Source of the DNA: Coccinella septempunctata
Taxonomy: Eukaryota > Arthropoda > Insecta > Coleoptera > Coccinellidae
DNA length: 64,000 nt
Assembly (NCBI RefSeq): GCF_907165205.1
Contig: NC_058195.1
Span: 22,960,936 to 23,024,935, forward strand
Reading direction: 5' to 3'
Numbering within the stretch: position 1 is the first letter of the stretch; the number at the start of each line of letters is the position of its first letter. The position numbers were made by a program, and so were the translations under genes. Below the pieces are notes generated by a model. The model saw only the letters and a list, made by a program, of their open reading frames with translations, had not been told where the DNA came from and searched no databases. Shown in pieces: positions 30,415-41,839 of this stretch.

Positions 30415-32322
30415 TCGTACAAGCAAGGCTCCTCATCGATTCTGGATCGGAACTCTCGTTCATCTCTGAAGACTTCTCAAGACAACTCAAACTTCCTCGA
30501 AGCCAATCCAAAGTCACCATCGTTGGAATTGGTGGAGCCGCCTCAAGATCAAGAGGATCAGTATTGATCACACTGAAATCTCTTCACAATCACAAAACCG
30601 TGAATATAAATGCTCATATCTTGTCATCTCCATTTACTAATCTACCATCTTTCAATTGTTGCACACGACCACGCTTGCCTCACCTCGACAATTTGAAGCT
30701 CGCCGATCCAGAGTTCTACACCTCAAGGCAAATCGACATCATATTGGGTGCTGATGTCTATGGTTCCATCATTCTTCCTCAACTCCGACAAGGGCCAGAT
30801 GGGTCAACTCCAACAGCTCAGCTCTCGATCTTTGGATGGTTGGTCCTAGGTCCAATATGCCCTCATCAAGAGGTCTGCTCAAGTGTGTCTCCTCAATACC
30901 ATGCCACTCAAGAATTTGACCTTCAAAGCCTTCTCGAAAAGTTCTGGGAACAAGAAGAAGTCAAGTCCACCTCCGTAAGTCACCTCACTGCTGACGAGCA
31001 GGAATGCGAAGACCACTTCAAGACCACTCACTCTCGACTTCCTTCTGGACGATACATGGTAAGACTCCCATTAAAATCATCATCTAATCTTTTGGGATCT
31101 TCCAGACAACGTGCCTTCCGATGCCTCCAAGGACAATTTCGCAAGTTCGAGGGAAACCAAGAATATTGCCAGCTCTACAAGGACTTCCTCACTGAATACG
31201 AACAACTCAAGCACATGAAGAAGGCTCCCTCAGACATCTCGCATCCCAGATACTATTTGCCGCATCATGGAATTCTCAAACCAGACAGCTCCTCCACCAA
31301 ATTGCGAGTAGTGTTCAATGGTTCCAGTCCCACCTCAACAGGCCTCTCACTGAACGACATCATGCACACAGGAGCGAAACTTCAGTTAGATGTGATTGAT
31401 GTATTGTTCTGGGTACGTCGCTTTAAATTTGTGTTTTCCACAGACATCACGAAGATGTACAGAGAGATCATGGTGCATCCAGACGATTGGGATCTCCAAT
31501 GCATTCTCTGGCGAAACTCAGAAGATGAGATAGCGACGTACCACCTCACCACCGTCACCTATGGAACCAAGGCTGCTCCTTTCTTGGCCATTCGAGTCCT
31601 CCTCCAGCTCATCGAAGATGAAGGTCACAAGTATCCACTCGCCATTCCACCACTCACCAAAGGTCGCTATGTTGATGATATCTATGGTGGTTCAGACACG
31701 AAAGAAGAACTCTCAGAAATCGCTATCGACCTGAAAAATCTCTGCATGGCGGGCGGCCTCCCCTTAGCAAAGTGGCAATCGAACTCTCCTAGTACGCTCA
31801 AGATGGTAACCGAGGAAGAAATGATACCATCGCCGATCTCATTTGACGACTGTCCTACTTCAACGAAACTTCTAGGCCTACTCTGGTATCCTCAAGAGGA
31901 TTACTTCTCATTCAAGATCAACTCAAGCTCATCTGGGTCTGTGGTAACTAAACGTACTATGTTATCTCATATCGCTCAACTCTTTGATCCACTTGGTTTA
32001 GTATCCCCTGTCACGATCAAGGCCAAAATGTTGTTGCAGGAACTTTGGCTCCAGAAACTGTCATGGGACGAACCACTGTCACCTCAACTCACAGAAAGAT
32101 GGTGCAACATCAGAGAAGATCTCAAATCATTGGTCAATGTACGATCTCCTCGCTGGGTAGGCACCCAAGAAAATACTACCATAGAACTTCACGGCTTCTC
32201 TGATGCTTCTCAACTTGCCATGGCAGCAGTCCTCTATCTCGTAGTCCGCTCACCGTCCACAGGATCCAAAGTCACATTGCGCTGCTCGAAAACAAAAGTA
32301 ACGCCTTTTAGCTGGAGAGCTA
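30415..32322 (+). pseudogene. pol: BEL pol: protease, reverse transcriptase and start of RNase H
   Basis: Open from about 30390 to 32322. The protease motif is LLIDSGSELSFIS near 30430, then a linker with LGADVYGSIILP, and the RT: LRVVFNGSS, FVFSTDITKMYREI, and YVDD in GRYVDDIYGGSD near 31670. The RNase H begins with ELHGFSDAS near 32190. These are BEL/Pao-specific forms. The frame breaks at the inserted DNA transposon; after it, RNase H continues at 34404-34838. All visible RT catalytic residues are intact, so the pol gene was probably functional until recently. Confidence 0.9.
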
Positions 32323-32756
32323 GTGAACCCTGGGAGTAACGGTCTCCCTGTAAGGTTAGAAATTTGTATACTTACGATTTATGACATGCTAAGAGCAATA
32401 GCCATGACCTGGCAGGCGTCAGCCCTGCACGTCATCAGCCCTTCTATTTTTTGGACTGTTAAGTAAATTGAGTTTCAAAACTTGTTTCTGTAAATTCGAA
32501 AATTTCATAGGATAAAGTTTATTTATTGTACATCTTAAAAAAATTGACAGGCGATTACAATAAGCAGAAGTATATGACAGATCAATTAGAAAACGTACAG
32601 TTGATGAGGTAAAATAAACTTTATCCTGTATATTTAAAATTTTTATATGTTTTCAAGTAAACGTCTCAGAGTAAATATGTACAATGCCAGGCGGTTTTGA
32701 ACAGCATAAGACCTTGACAGTCGAGGGGACAGCTGCTAAGGGCGTGCAAATAAGAA
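32323..32756. repeat. Left long terminal inverted repeat
   Basis: Pairs with 33963-34397 with few mismatches and short indels; both contain ATAGCCATGACCTGGCAGGC and GGCGGTTTTGAACAGCATAA (or their complements). Confidence 0.9.
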
Positions 32757-32821
32757 AAATTGTGCAGTGATATTGTGCATTGTTCTACTTAATATTAACA
32801 TTTCACTAAATAGTGTGCAAG

Positions 32822-33818
32822 ATGGAATTGGAACACGTGGTTTGTGTGATTTGTAACGAAGACACTGACGAAAAAACTGTACGATTTACAGAGACTACGT
32901 TGAATAAAAGTAACTCAATATTGAAAATAAGAAAAGACAATAATATAAAATTTAAAGATATTTCTTTGCCAGAGGAAATTAACGCAAATACTGGTTACCA
33001 TGTAAAATTTTATGAAAACTTTCTTGCTGTGATGAAAAAATATCGCACAAGTGAATCATCAACTTCTTCAAATCTACCAGCATCATCATCAGGTATTTTT
33101 TATGAACTTCTATATTTTTTACTAGGCTTTATTCTTTAATTGTAACTATATTTTTGATTTTATTAAGTGGTACAAATTTTATCATTATTAAATATATATT
33201 AAATGGAAATTATTCATAATAATGGTACTGTAACAATAATTATATTAATGTGCAAATCACGATTTATTAATTATTATTGACGGAAATAAAAATAATTACG
33301 TAAAAATAAAAATTATAATTAATTATTAAATATGAATATCTCAATGGCTTTTTTTTATAGAAATGACATCGACAAACTTAGAAACAGTGACAGTAGCCCC
33401 TCCAATAGCTACTGAAGAAAGCGGATCATCAACATCTGCTGAAGTGCCCGTTACTAAAACTAGCCATGCTGATAGGCTATGTGTGTTTTGTCGAAATAAA
33501 TATAAACGAGTGAAAGGGCGGTACCAACCTCTTCACTCGTCAGAAAGAGCAAGTTTGATGCAAGTTTTGAAAGAATTTGGCGAAAATAATGAATTTTATG
33601 AAAAAGTTAGCGCAGATTTAAGCCCATTGATTTTTTATCATAATAGCTGTCGAACAATTGCCATATATACTTTACAAGAACAAGCGAAGACAAAATCACC
33701 ACCGAAGAAGACTTGGAAATATTTTCACAAACTGGCTTTTGATGAAATGCAAATTTTTATCAGCGAGGAAATAATAAATAAAAAAAGGATATTTTCATTC
33801 ACATACTTATGTAAATGA
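32822..33818 (+). CDS. Two-exon ORF of the DNA transposon, zinc-binding repeats, 3'-truncated
   Basis: Exon 1 is 32822-33092 and exon 2 is 33361-33818, with a GT...AG intron of 268 bp (33093-33360, acceptor TTTTTTTATAG). The split codon joins in frame. The product, about 240 residues, has two similar modules. The first has CVICNEDTDEK...RFTETTLNKS and GYHVKFYENF; the second has CVFCRNKYKRVKG...and FYHNSCRT. Each pairs a C-x2-C with a downstream YH/C, suggesting a zinc-binding fold; the first module has lost its last cysteine (KFYENF). Past the stop the frame continues in another phase (33823-33950, FSIQRFEAKLLQNYDEITI), so the original protein was longer. I do not recognise the family; a transposase N-terminal DNA-binding region is a guess. 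Confidence 0.6.
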
Positions 33819-33962
33819 TACTTTGAATTATTACAAGGAATACTCGAGGAAAATGATGAAGATGTTGATGTTAATTTTAGTATCCAGCGGTTTGAAGCTA
33901 AATTGTTACAGAATTACGATGAAATTACAATTATCATTTACTGTATGCGTTCATGTAACATA

Positions 33963-34397
33963 TCTTATTAGCACGCCCTTAGCAGCTGTCCCCTCGCCTG
34001 TCAAGGTCTTATGCTGTTCAAAACCGCCTGGCATTGTACTTATTTACTCTGAGACGTTTACTTGAAAACATATAAAAATTTTAAGTATACAGGATAAAGT
34101 TTATTTTACCTCATCAACTGTACGTTTTCTAATTGATCTGTCATATACTTTTGCTTATTGTAATCGCCTGTCAATTTTTTTTTAAGATGTACAATAAATG
34201 AACTTTATCCTATTAAATTTTCAAATTTACAGAAACAAGTTCTGAAACTCAATTTACTTAACAGTCCAAAAAATAAAGGGGCTGATGACGTGCAGGGCTG
34301 ACGCCTGCCAGGTCATGGCTATTGCTCTTAGCATGTCATAAATCGTAAGTATACAAATTTCTAACCTTACAGGGAGACCGTTACTCCCAGGGTTCAC
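33963..34397. repeat. Right long terminal inverted repeat
   Basis: Inverted partner of 32323-32756. Beyond 34404 the BEL RNase H resumes (DYLKRLTIPRLEL). Confidence 0.9.
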
Positions 34398-34403
34398 TAG
34401 CTC

Positions 34404-35640
34404 TTGGACTATTTGAAACGCCTCACAATCCCGCGACTCGAACTCACAGCATCTCTCATCTTGGCCAAGTTAACTAATTATGCTCATCGTGTTTTAGATA
34501 CACAGATACACTCAACGACTTTGTGGACGGACTCAACAGTCTCTCTCACGTGGATCACATCTCACCCAGCTCGCTGGAAGGACTTTGTTCGAAACAGGGT
34601 AGAGCTCATCCAAGAACTAACTCCAGGTGCACAATGGAGATACGTTTCCGGCAAGGAAAATCTAGCGGACTGTGCTTCTCGTGGCTTCTCGTCATCTCAA
34701 CTACTGAACAGCACTCTATGGTGGACGGGACCACCATGGATTTCCAAGTCACCAGATTCCTGGCCCAATCGTCAGCCGGCAACGACAATTGACCCCGAAT
34801 CTGAGCAAGACCCACCAAGAACCTCCTCACGGCCGTAACTCAAGACTACTCGTGGGATCTTATATACAGGTATTCTTCTCTCAATAAACTGTTAAGAATC
34901 ACCTCTCTTTGTTTAAGAGTCCTCGCCCGACTCAGACACTCCTCAACTCTGAACTTCTCAACTCCGCTCACCTCAACTGACTTGGAAAAATCAAGGATCT
35001 ATTGGATCAAGGCTACTCAACAAGTGTATTTTCCTCAAGAACTCAAGGCTCTTCAAAATGGTACTGCTCTGTCATCCTCGCATGTGTTCAGTAGACTCAC
35101 GGCGTTCATCGACCATGAAGGTGTCATTCGTGTAGGCGGACGAATCACCAACGCTCTATTAGACACAGATAGCAAGCATCCTGCAACAATTCCTCGAGCT
35201 TCTCAATAGACTTCTCTGATTATAGATTCTGCTCACAAACGAATACTCCTCGGAGGTACACAACTCACACTGTCCACCATCCGACAACAATATTGGATCA
35301 TTGGAAGAAGAGCCCCAGTGAAATCCCACATCCTGAAGTGTGTTGTATGTGCAAGGCAACGAGGTATAAGAGCTCAACAACTCATGGGACAATCACCAGA
35401 ACAACGTGTCAGACCATCTCGTCCCTTTCTCATCAATGACGAGCGATTACCTCCCTGTAAGTGGCCATTAGGGCGAGTAATGACCATGCACGCAGGGTAC
35501 CCTCAAGACCTCCACGTCCACTCTAACCAGACCAATCTCGAAGAAAGCAATTCTACCAGTCAACTCTTCAGACGAAGCAACCAAGAAGGAATTTCAACCT
35601 CTCTAGTCATCTCGATAACTAACGCTGTTAGTTATGGCGG
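34404..35640 (+). pseudogene. pol: BEL pol: end of RNase H and integrase remnant without catalytic core
   Basis: 34404-34838 continues RNase H (IPRLELTASLILAKL, LWTDSTVSLTWI, VSGKENLADCASRG). From 34982 the integrase N-terminal region follows (VIRVGGRITNALL; zinc ligands in SAHKRILLGGTQL and HILKCVVCARQRG). An in-frame stop lies at 35207-35209. After RPFLIND near 35437 the sequence jumps to LPPCKWPLGRV, which is the segment after the catalytic core in BEL integrases. The D, D, E core is thus missing by a deletion of probably 0.7-1 kb. This copy cannot integrate by itself. Confidence 0.85.
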
Positions 35641-35646
35641 GCGGAA
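35636..35646 (+). other. Polypurine tract of BEL
   Basis: GGCGGGCGGAA directly before the 3' LTR. Confidence 0.8.
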
Positions 35647-37530
35647 TGTTAAAAATTGAGCGAAGCCCCCCTCCGACCTCTCTCTAGTCGACGCTCCTGA
35701 CCAGCTCCGGTGGCCACGTATGGTACCCCGACTCGGCGGTGCGCTGGTTGAACGACGCAGCGGCCCCACTTTCCGTGTTTTTCAGAAGTGAAAAACCTAC
35801 ACATTTACATATTCTTAAGATTCTCTTCGTTAGCTCCGTTGAATTAACTTCGCGCTGCTATCAATGTGATTTTGTAACACCTCATTTTAAGTTCACCTCT
35901 TTTAGTTGTTCTCAATTTTTAAGTCTTCTCGCACAATCCTGGTGCTCAATTGTTCATCTCATAAGGTAAAGTAATCTCAGACTGCTCAAAATTATAAATT
36001 ACACCATTTTCATGACCATTTCACTCTGAAGAAATTAGTCCACGTGCAAGAGATTCAGAATCTAGAAATAGATTCTGAATCCTTGCGAGCACTGCTCAAT
36101 TGAAAAGTCCACTCAACTCAACTCGAACCATTGTCGTCTCAGACCTATATATTTTATTATATTTCATAATTTATATAGATTTTCAGACTTCTCTAGATCT
36201 TCTCACATGAAAATGGGTATGTAGCACCAGGATTGAAACTTCTCAAGGTCATCTCCATAAAATTGATATCTGATTCATTGTCTTCTCTTAATATTCTTTA
36301 TAATTAGAATCAGTTTAATCATTTTTATAACAACTCTTATGATCACCTCGTTATACATATGACTAATTCATGGTGTTGAGTTTCAGATGAATAAATCCTC
36401 ATATTCTCCAGGGTGGACCCTGGATGTTGCTGTTTTTCTCAGAAAAGGATATGAACACCTCAAGTTTCGTTAAGCGATCAGTGATAATGCTCGATACACC
36501 TCGACCTAGGCTCCACCCTGGAAAGTCTGCTCGAACACTCATGTCTACTCATTTACTATGGTCTACTCTTTATAATATGTACTCTCATTGTTTCTCTTCT
36601 ATATTCATTCATCGGACTCAACATGCATGTTAGTTTTCTCAGCCTTCAGCACATCTCAAAATCTACGATTAGAGATTTATTCAACTCAGTACTCTCATGA
36701 CTTCTCTTAATTTATCAATTGTTCCTTTTATTTTTCTGATGAACGTTCTAATCGTGCTTACTTGTAAGCAGTTCGTCTCTGTAAATGCTGAATTCATTGA
36801 TAAATTTTTGCACTCTTCAAGATCATCTCAATGTATATGAATTATACTATGTTCTTCTCATATTAATTATGATTGTCCTTTTCATTAAATTAATTATTAT
36901 CGAACTTCTCATTTAATTAGAATTTATTGCCGTTTTTATATTATTTTTAATATTCTAGTGCTTCTCAAATTCATTAATTCTGTGCTTCTCATTTAACTTG
37001 TGCTACTCTTGTTCTGCTCATACTTACATTAACATTATTGATCAACTCAAATTTAATGTATCGATTTCTCGTTGATGATCAGACTTAGACATTGCAGTTT
37101 CACCTCGGGCCTATTTCTCTGTACTCTCGCGTCTTCTCTTTAAAATTCAGTACTCTGACCTTCGCGTTTTCTGATAGAAAAAGGAGGCTCTCGCAATCAA
37201 TTTTCAATTGATTGCCCTATCACTGTGTAACCGTTGTGTTGATATTGAATTTATTGAACTCCTCAACGTCTAAGTCTGACATCAAGTGACTTCTCATTTG
37301 AACTGCTCTGGACCATCCCTTGTTTTTAATTGGATATTGTCTCTCTGAGTTTATAGATGTGGTTAATATTAGTTGCTTTTTACTGTATTAGCTTCATGCC
37401 GGTGACATATTCATTTTATGGTTGTGAATGATACTTAATAAATGTTTTTATACCATCTCCAACTCAATTATCTTTTAATACAGTCCACTACTCTTTAATT
37501 AAAAATCATAACACCCTCGATTTTTGAACA
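35647..37530 (+). repeat. 3' LTR of BEL
   Basis: 1,884 bp, same length as the 5' LTR, about 2 percent different by substitution. Followed by the GGAAC duplication at 37531-37535. Confidence 0.95.
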
Positions 37531-37535
37531 GGAAC

Positions 37536-37938
37536 CTTTTTCAAACTTAGGAGTTGATATTTTAGTGTCAATTCTTGGTGAAGAATCTTGGAAACGGCAT
37601 CACGTCTATTTTTGTACTCCGTGCCCGCGAACTTCTGACATCCCCCGGTGATGTGTTGGATAGTTTCATGTGTCGCACAGCCATAACGACAGCTATCGTC
37701 AGCCACTGAGGCATCCTTGGCGATGTACTTCATGTAATTTCTTGTTGGAATCACCTGATCCTGGATGGCGAGCATGAAGCCCTCTGTCTCAGGAAACAAC
37801 CTTCCGGAAGTCAACCAATAGTTCGACGCAGATATGTCGACGTAATCATGGTTGACCTCATTCTGGTGCCTCCCATGCAAAGGTTTGCCAATCAGTTTCT
37901 GCATTTTACTTTCTGCAGAGTGTTCGACGGTTTCCAAG
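37536..37938 (-). pseudogene. R4A copy 3, 5' part
   Basis: 134 or so codons on the minus strand: VEHSAESKMQKLIGKPLHGR, YVDISASNYWLTSGRLFPE and the complete zinc cluster CRYGCATHETIQHITGGC. It continues at 27257-27700 past the BEL element. Its upstream edge at 37938 is the 5' truncation point, directly next to (ATT)n. Confidence 0.88.
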
Positions 37939-37964
37939 TATTATTATTATTATTATTATTATTT
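37939..37964. repeat. (ATT)n tract: LINE-B tail
   Basis: About 26 bp of TTA/ATT. On the right it is continuous with the LINE-B 3' UTR; on the left it touches the truncated 5' edge of R4A copy 3. Confidence 0.85.
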
Positions 37965-38170
37965 AATATTGATAAGAGAAGAGACAGGAGCCTATACATC
38001 TCAGATACATACAGATAAAAAAAAACACACTGACAGCGAAAGACGTACAAGAGTTCAAAAAGAATTATAACGATACAACCAAAAAGAGAAGGCAAGAAAA
38101 AAGAGAATGAGAATTACGATACAGTCAAGTGCCGATCAAGACGGTTTTTGAAAGCGTTCACTGACGGGGC

Positions 38171-40772
38171 TCATACCACTTCACTAGGCAGTGCATTCCA
38201 AGCTCGGAATACACGATTGGAGAAAAAATGCTCACGAACTGTACACTTGAAATTTTCGCGGTACAGGTTGAAACGATGACCACGGCGGCCCGCCCGATCC
38301 ATCACAAACAGACCACTCATATCACATCCGAAAAGCCCGTAGAGGGCGCGATAAGCCACGATGAGATCGCCCCGCGCACGACGATCCGAAAAAGATGGTA
38401 GACCAAACAAACTGAGCCTCTCCTCGTAAGTTGGACGTGTGACACCGAATGGAATCCTGGTAGCTCTACGCTGGACCGACTCCAGGGTTTCACGATCTCG
38501 ATCCAGCACAGGTGCCCAGACAGGACCAGCATACTCCAGGATGGGTCGAATATAAGTCGTGTAGAGTAATTTGCAGGTCTCCACTGAGCATCGAGGAAAT
38601 GATCGCCTGATGAGGTATATGAGTTTATTAGCTCTGCTTGCTACACTATCAATATGTTGGGACCAACTGAGGTCGTCGGAAACCAGAACGCCAAGATCGC
38701 TATGGCATCTGGTAACACGTACCAAGTGCCCATCAATGAAATAGTCGTGCCCGGGATTTCCTTTTCCCAAGTGCATAATAGCACATTTTTCAATATTCAA
38801 TGGCAAGAGCCACCTGTTGGACCCCTCGAATATGCGATCTGAATCCTGCTGTAAGCCTGCACTTGAAGAGACATCGGCGAAGATCTTAATGTCATCAGCA
38901 TATGAAGATTGACGGCAGACCAATCCCGTCGGCAGATCAGCCACGTAGGCCAAAAAAAGTATTGGGCCGAGGACAGAACCCTCGGGCACGCTACTACTAA
39001 CTGCAAATCCCGGAGAAACAACGTCCGCCACCCTCACCTGAAATCGGTGATCCAGTAGAAACGACTCAATCCACCGATGGAGACCACCCCTGACACCAAA
39101 ATGGTCGAGCTTGTGGAGGAGTCTTCTGTGCGGCACACGATCGAATGCACACGAGAAATCCAACTATGCAACATCTATCGGAATGTTTCTATGAATTGAC
39201 TTAGTCCACTCGTCAAAGCAGTTCAGCAAGGCAGTTATGACTGACCTCCACGGAAGAAAACCATGCTGATCAGCAGAAATAATGCCATTGAGCTGAAGGA
39301 ACGACAAAAGTCTCGAACTCACCAATCTCTCAGCGATCTTACCAACTATCGAAAGCAAACTTATGGGCCTATAATTAGAAGGATCGAGCTTGTCCCCTTT
39401 CTTATACACTGGAGTTACTTTGGCATGTTTCCATAATGAAGGCAGCTTCATAGAGTCGAAAGACATATTGAGTAGTCTGGTAATGGGATCAGCTAGAGAC
39501 TCAGCACAGTTTTTAAGGATGCTTCCTGGGATGTTATCAGGACCTGGTGCGGAGGTGGGGTCAAGTGATCTCAGAATATCACCAACATCCGTTGAATCAA
39601 AGTCAATACGATCCAAAGTCTGGTTGCATCTTGGTGCCTCTACAGCAGGAATTGGGCCATCCGGTTCCGATGTGAACGATAAAGCAAAAGATTTGGCAAA
39701 GGAGTTGGCACATTCCAGAGAATCAGAGCGAATCTCACCATCATGGTCTCGAACATGAGGTGTTGAAACTTTTGAATTGAGAGTCGATCTGACGTATTTG
39801 TAGAATTGCTTCCGATTTCTTGAGCTAGCCAATTTGTTCTCAAAATTGTCCTTCACCAACTTGATGGATGCCGACAACTGGTTCGAATAGCGTCTATGAG
39901 CATCATAGCTGGTCCGCGATCTATTACGTAGGTATCGCTGCCAGAGACTTTTCTTGTAGCGGATTTGGTCTATCAAGCCATCATTCAGCCATGATTTCGA
40001 GTGATGCGAAAGGTGGTACTATTATCTATATTCTCTTTGAGAACGGAAACGAAAGAATTCCAGGCAGTGTCGACATCGATACCAGGGTAAAACACCTGAT
40101 CCCAATCTACCGATGACAAACTCTGGTTCAGGGAGCAGTAATCAATAATTTTTTTTTTCTACTACAAGTGGTCCTCGGGTAGCATGTGAACTGGATGTTA
40201 GCTGTAATAACTGCGTGGTACGATTTCCCGATAGGGTCTTGAGGAGTGATTCCATTGATTAGGGCATCATCGTCAGTCAGCAAAAGGTCAAGTGTGGACG
40301 GAGTCTGGCCCGGTATAAATCTTGTAGGTAAATCAACAAGCTGGGATAGACCTGCATCTTGGAGCACTGTGAGGAATTGTGCAGACAAGGAAGTACCAGG
40401 TGGGGGACCAGTAATTGGCCAGGTGAGCTCTCTGAAGTTGAAATCCCCAGCAATAACTATATTTCTTTTGCAACCTGAAATGGAAGTCAGATGCTCGAAG
40501 AGAGAAATGTCTGAAGAGGGGGGACGAGGACGATATATGCAGCCAACATAGGCTGAGAATTCAGGAGAACACAAGTCCAAAAATATAGTATCGATGCCAG
40601 GCAACGCAAGACTAGTGACTTTGATATCGAAACTATTACGTAATTCCTCCACAACATAGATGCAAACGCCACCGAAACCAACGTTTGTAGCACTGTCACT
40701 CCGGAACAATGAGTAACCATCGATACTGAAAGAAGGTCTGAAGTGGTCAGCGAGTGTCACGAGCTCATTCAT
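38171..40772 (-). pseudogene. LINE-B ORF2: endonuclease and reverse transcriptase, damaged
   Basis: Three open pieces. 40128-40772 is the APE endonuclease (CIYRPRPPSSDISLFEHL, NIVIAGDFNFRELTWP, TPSTLDLLLTDDD); its start is an internal codon and the first motif is lost. 39164-39976 is the linker and RT start (SAPGPDNIPGSILKN, NYRPISLLSIVGKIAERL, QHGFLPWRSVITALL). 38171-39163 has LDFSCAFDRVPHRRLL, VPEGSVLGPILF, YADD and the C-terminus WNALPSEVV. The last two are in one frame, separated by a single TAG at 39164-39166. A frame change lies between 39977 and 40127, near a T-run. PQG has become PEG in the RT. Not functional, but young. Confidence 0.85.
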
Positions 40773-40831
40773 CTTGTTCTTCAGTGAACGCGCATTTGTA
40801 TAAAGTAAGTTCCATAGATGTACAGGCCCTG

Positions 40832-41839
40832 TTAGTTTTCCGAATCATTATCAACAGTTTGGGAGACTATCCTTGGAACACCCCTGATGAATCTTATAGT
40901 AAGATCAGTCTCCCCTCGCTGCTGCCGCTGCCTAAGACTATCACGCAACTCTCGAAGATGTTTGGACTGATTTGGAGTCATGTCGCCTGAAAGAGAAACT
41001 CCTCGAAAAGAGTCTACTTGCTTTAAAAGTTTTCTGTTCCTCAATATTTTTTTGACGATAGTAGGGTTGCCGAAAGACACAAGTATTGGACGGTTCTTGG
41101 GAGGAGCAAGAGTGCCAATCCGGGATATCGAGATGACATGATGAGACTGCTGAGGAATATTATAATCTATGATTTGATTGACCAGGGTGGTGTCCCGCTC
41201 AATCACGTTTGATCCCGGAACGTTTCGAATTATAATATTGTTTGACCTCCCTACCCGCTCCACAATCTCAGCAGTGTCCACTGGAGTGCTCCATTCGTTA
41301 GAAGTACGGAAATCAGCCTTCAGCTCCAAAATATCCTTTTTCACCTCAGAGAGGTTGGTAATCACATCAGATAATTCGGACTCATGCCGCTCCAGCTTAT
41401 TCTCATGTTGGGTTAGTACTTGGTCGTGCTTGGCAATTGAAGATGAGCAACGAGAAACTTCAATCTGTAGATTACGCTGGGTATCTTTTATTGTAGCGAT
41501 GTCATTTTGAATTGCAACAATGTTAGATGATAGACCATCCAACTTGTCCATCAATAGTCTGAACTCACGCATCGTGAGTGGTGCATCTTCCGAAACAGAA
41601 GTCGATTTGGATGGTTTATTGGCATCGCAGCTTGACAAGTTGGATGGAGGAATCCGCTTATTTCTCCGGGAGGAGGTGCAGTAGGTGCAAAACCACCTGG
41701 TACCAACCTCATCAAGGGCCTTCTTGTCTTCAGTCGTGAACTTGACGCATTGTAGGTGAAAATGATTTCTACAAGTTGAGCAGGAAATGGAGCCAGATTC
41801 ATGTGGTATAGCTTTGGAACAACTCAGACAAGCTGGCAT
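40832..41839 (-). CDS. LINE-B ORF1: PHD finger and coiled-coil protein
   Basis: An intact 335-codon frame with an ATG start. Residues 4-55 form a PHD-type zinc finger (CLSCSKAI, CSTCRNHFHLQC, WFCTYC; pattern C4-H-C3). Residues about 90-185 are a heptad-rich coiled coil (LDGLSSNIVAIQNDIATIK and so on). The C-terminal third has NNIIIRNVPGS and ISRIGTLAPPKNRPILVSF, like the RRM/CTD-type RNA-binding region of LINE ORF1 proteins. ORF1 proteins of CR1-like elements bind the RNA and multimerise. It lies just upstream of ORF2, as expected. Confidence 0.8.
   Translation of the reverse strand: MPACLSCSKAIPHESGSISCSTCRNHFHLQCVKFTTEDKKALDEVGTRWFCTYCTSSRRNKRIPPSNLSSCDANKPSKSTSVSEDAPLTMREFRLLMDKLDGLSSNIVAIQNDIATIKDTQRNLQIEVSRCSSSIAKHDQVLTQHENKLERHESELSDVITNLSEVKKDILELKADFRTSNEWSTPVDTAEIVERVGRSNNIIIRNVPGSNVIERDTTLVNQIIDYNIPQQSHHVISISRIGTLAPPKNRPILVSFGNPTIVKKILRNRKLLKQVDSFRGVSLSGDMTPNQSKHLRELRDSLRQRQQRGETDLTIRFIRGVPRIVSQTVDNDSEN

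Larger units (their letters stand above)
32323..34397 (+). mobile_element. Unrecognised DNA transposon with 430-bp inverted repeats
   Basis: A 2.07-kb insertion in the BEL RNase H. The first and last 430 bp or so are inverted copies of each other (GTGAACCCTGGGAGTAACGG and its complement at the tips). Both ends lie in the context GAGCTA...TAGCTC, so the duplication could be TA, CTAG or AGCT. Inside is a two-exon gene on the plus strand that looks truncated. I cannot assign a superfamily: TIRs this long occur in Mutator-like, foldback and some mariner-related elements. With no catalytic domain visible, this copy is presumably non-autonomous. Confidence 0.85.
27701..37530 (+). mobile_element. 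BEL/Pao LTR retrotransposon, defective
   Basis: Complete at both ends: 1,884-bp LTRs (TGTT...AACA), a BEL-type primer binding site, a polypurine tract and a 5-bp duplication. The interior is badly reduced: no gag is recognisable, pol is interrupted by a 2.1-kb DNA transposon (32323-34397), there is a stop at 35207-35209, and the integrase catalytic core is missing near 35437. LTR divergence is about 2 percent by my count, so it is older than the errantivirus. The sequence is strikingly rich in CTC on the plus strand, in LTRs and interior alike. Confidence 0.93.
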
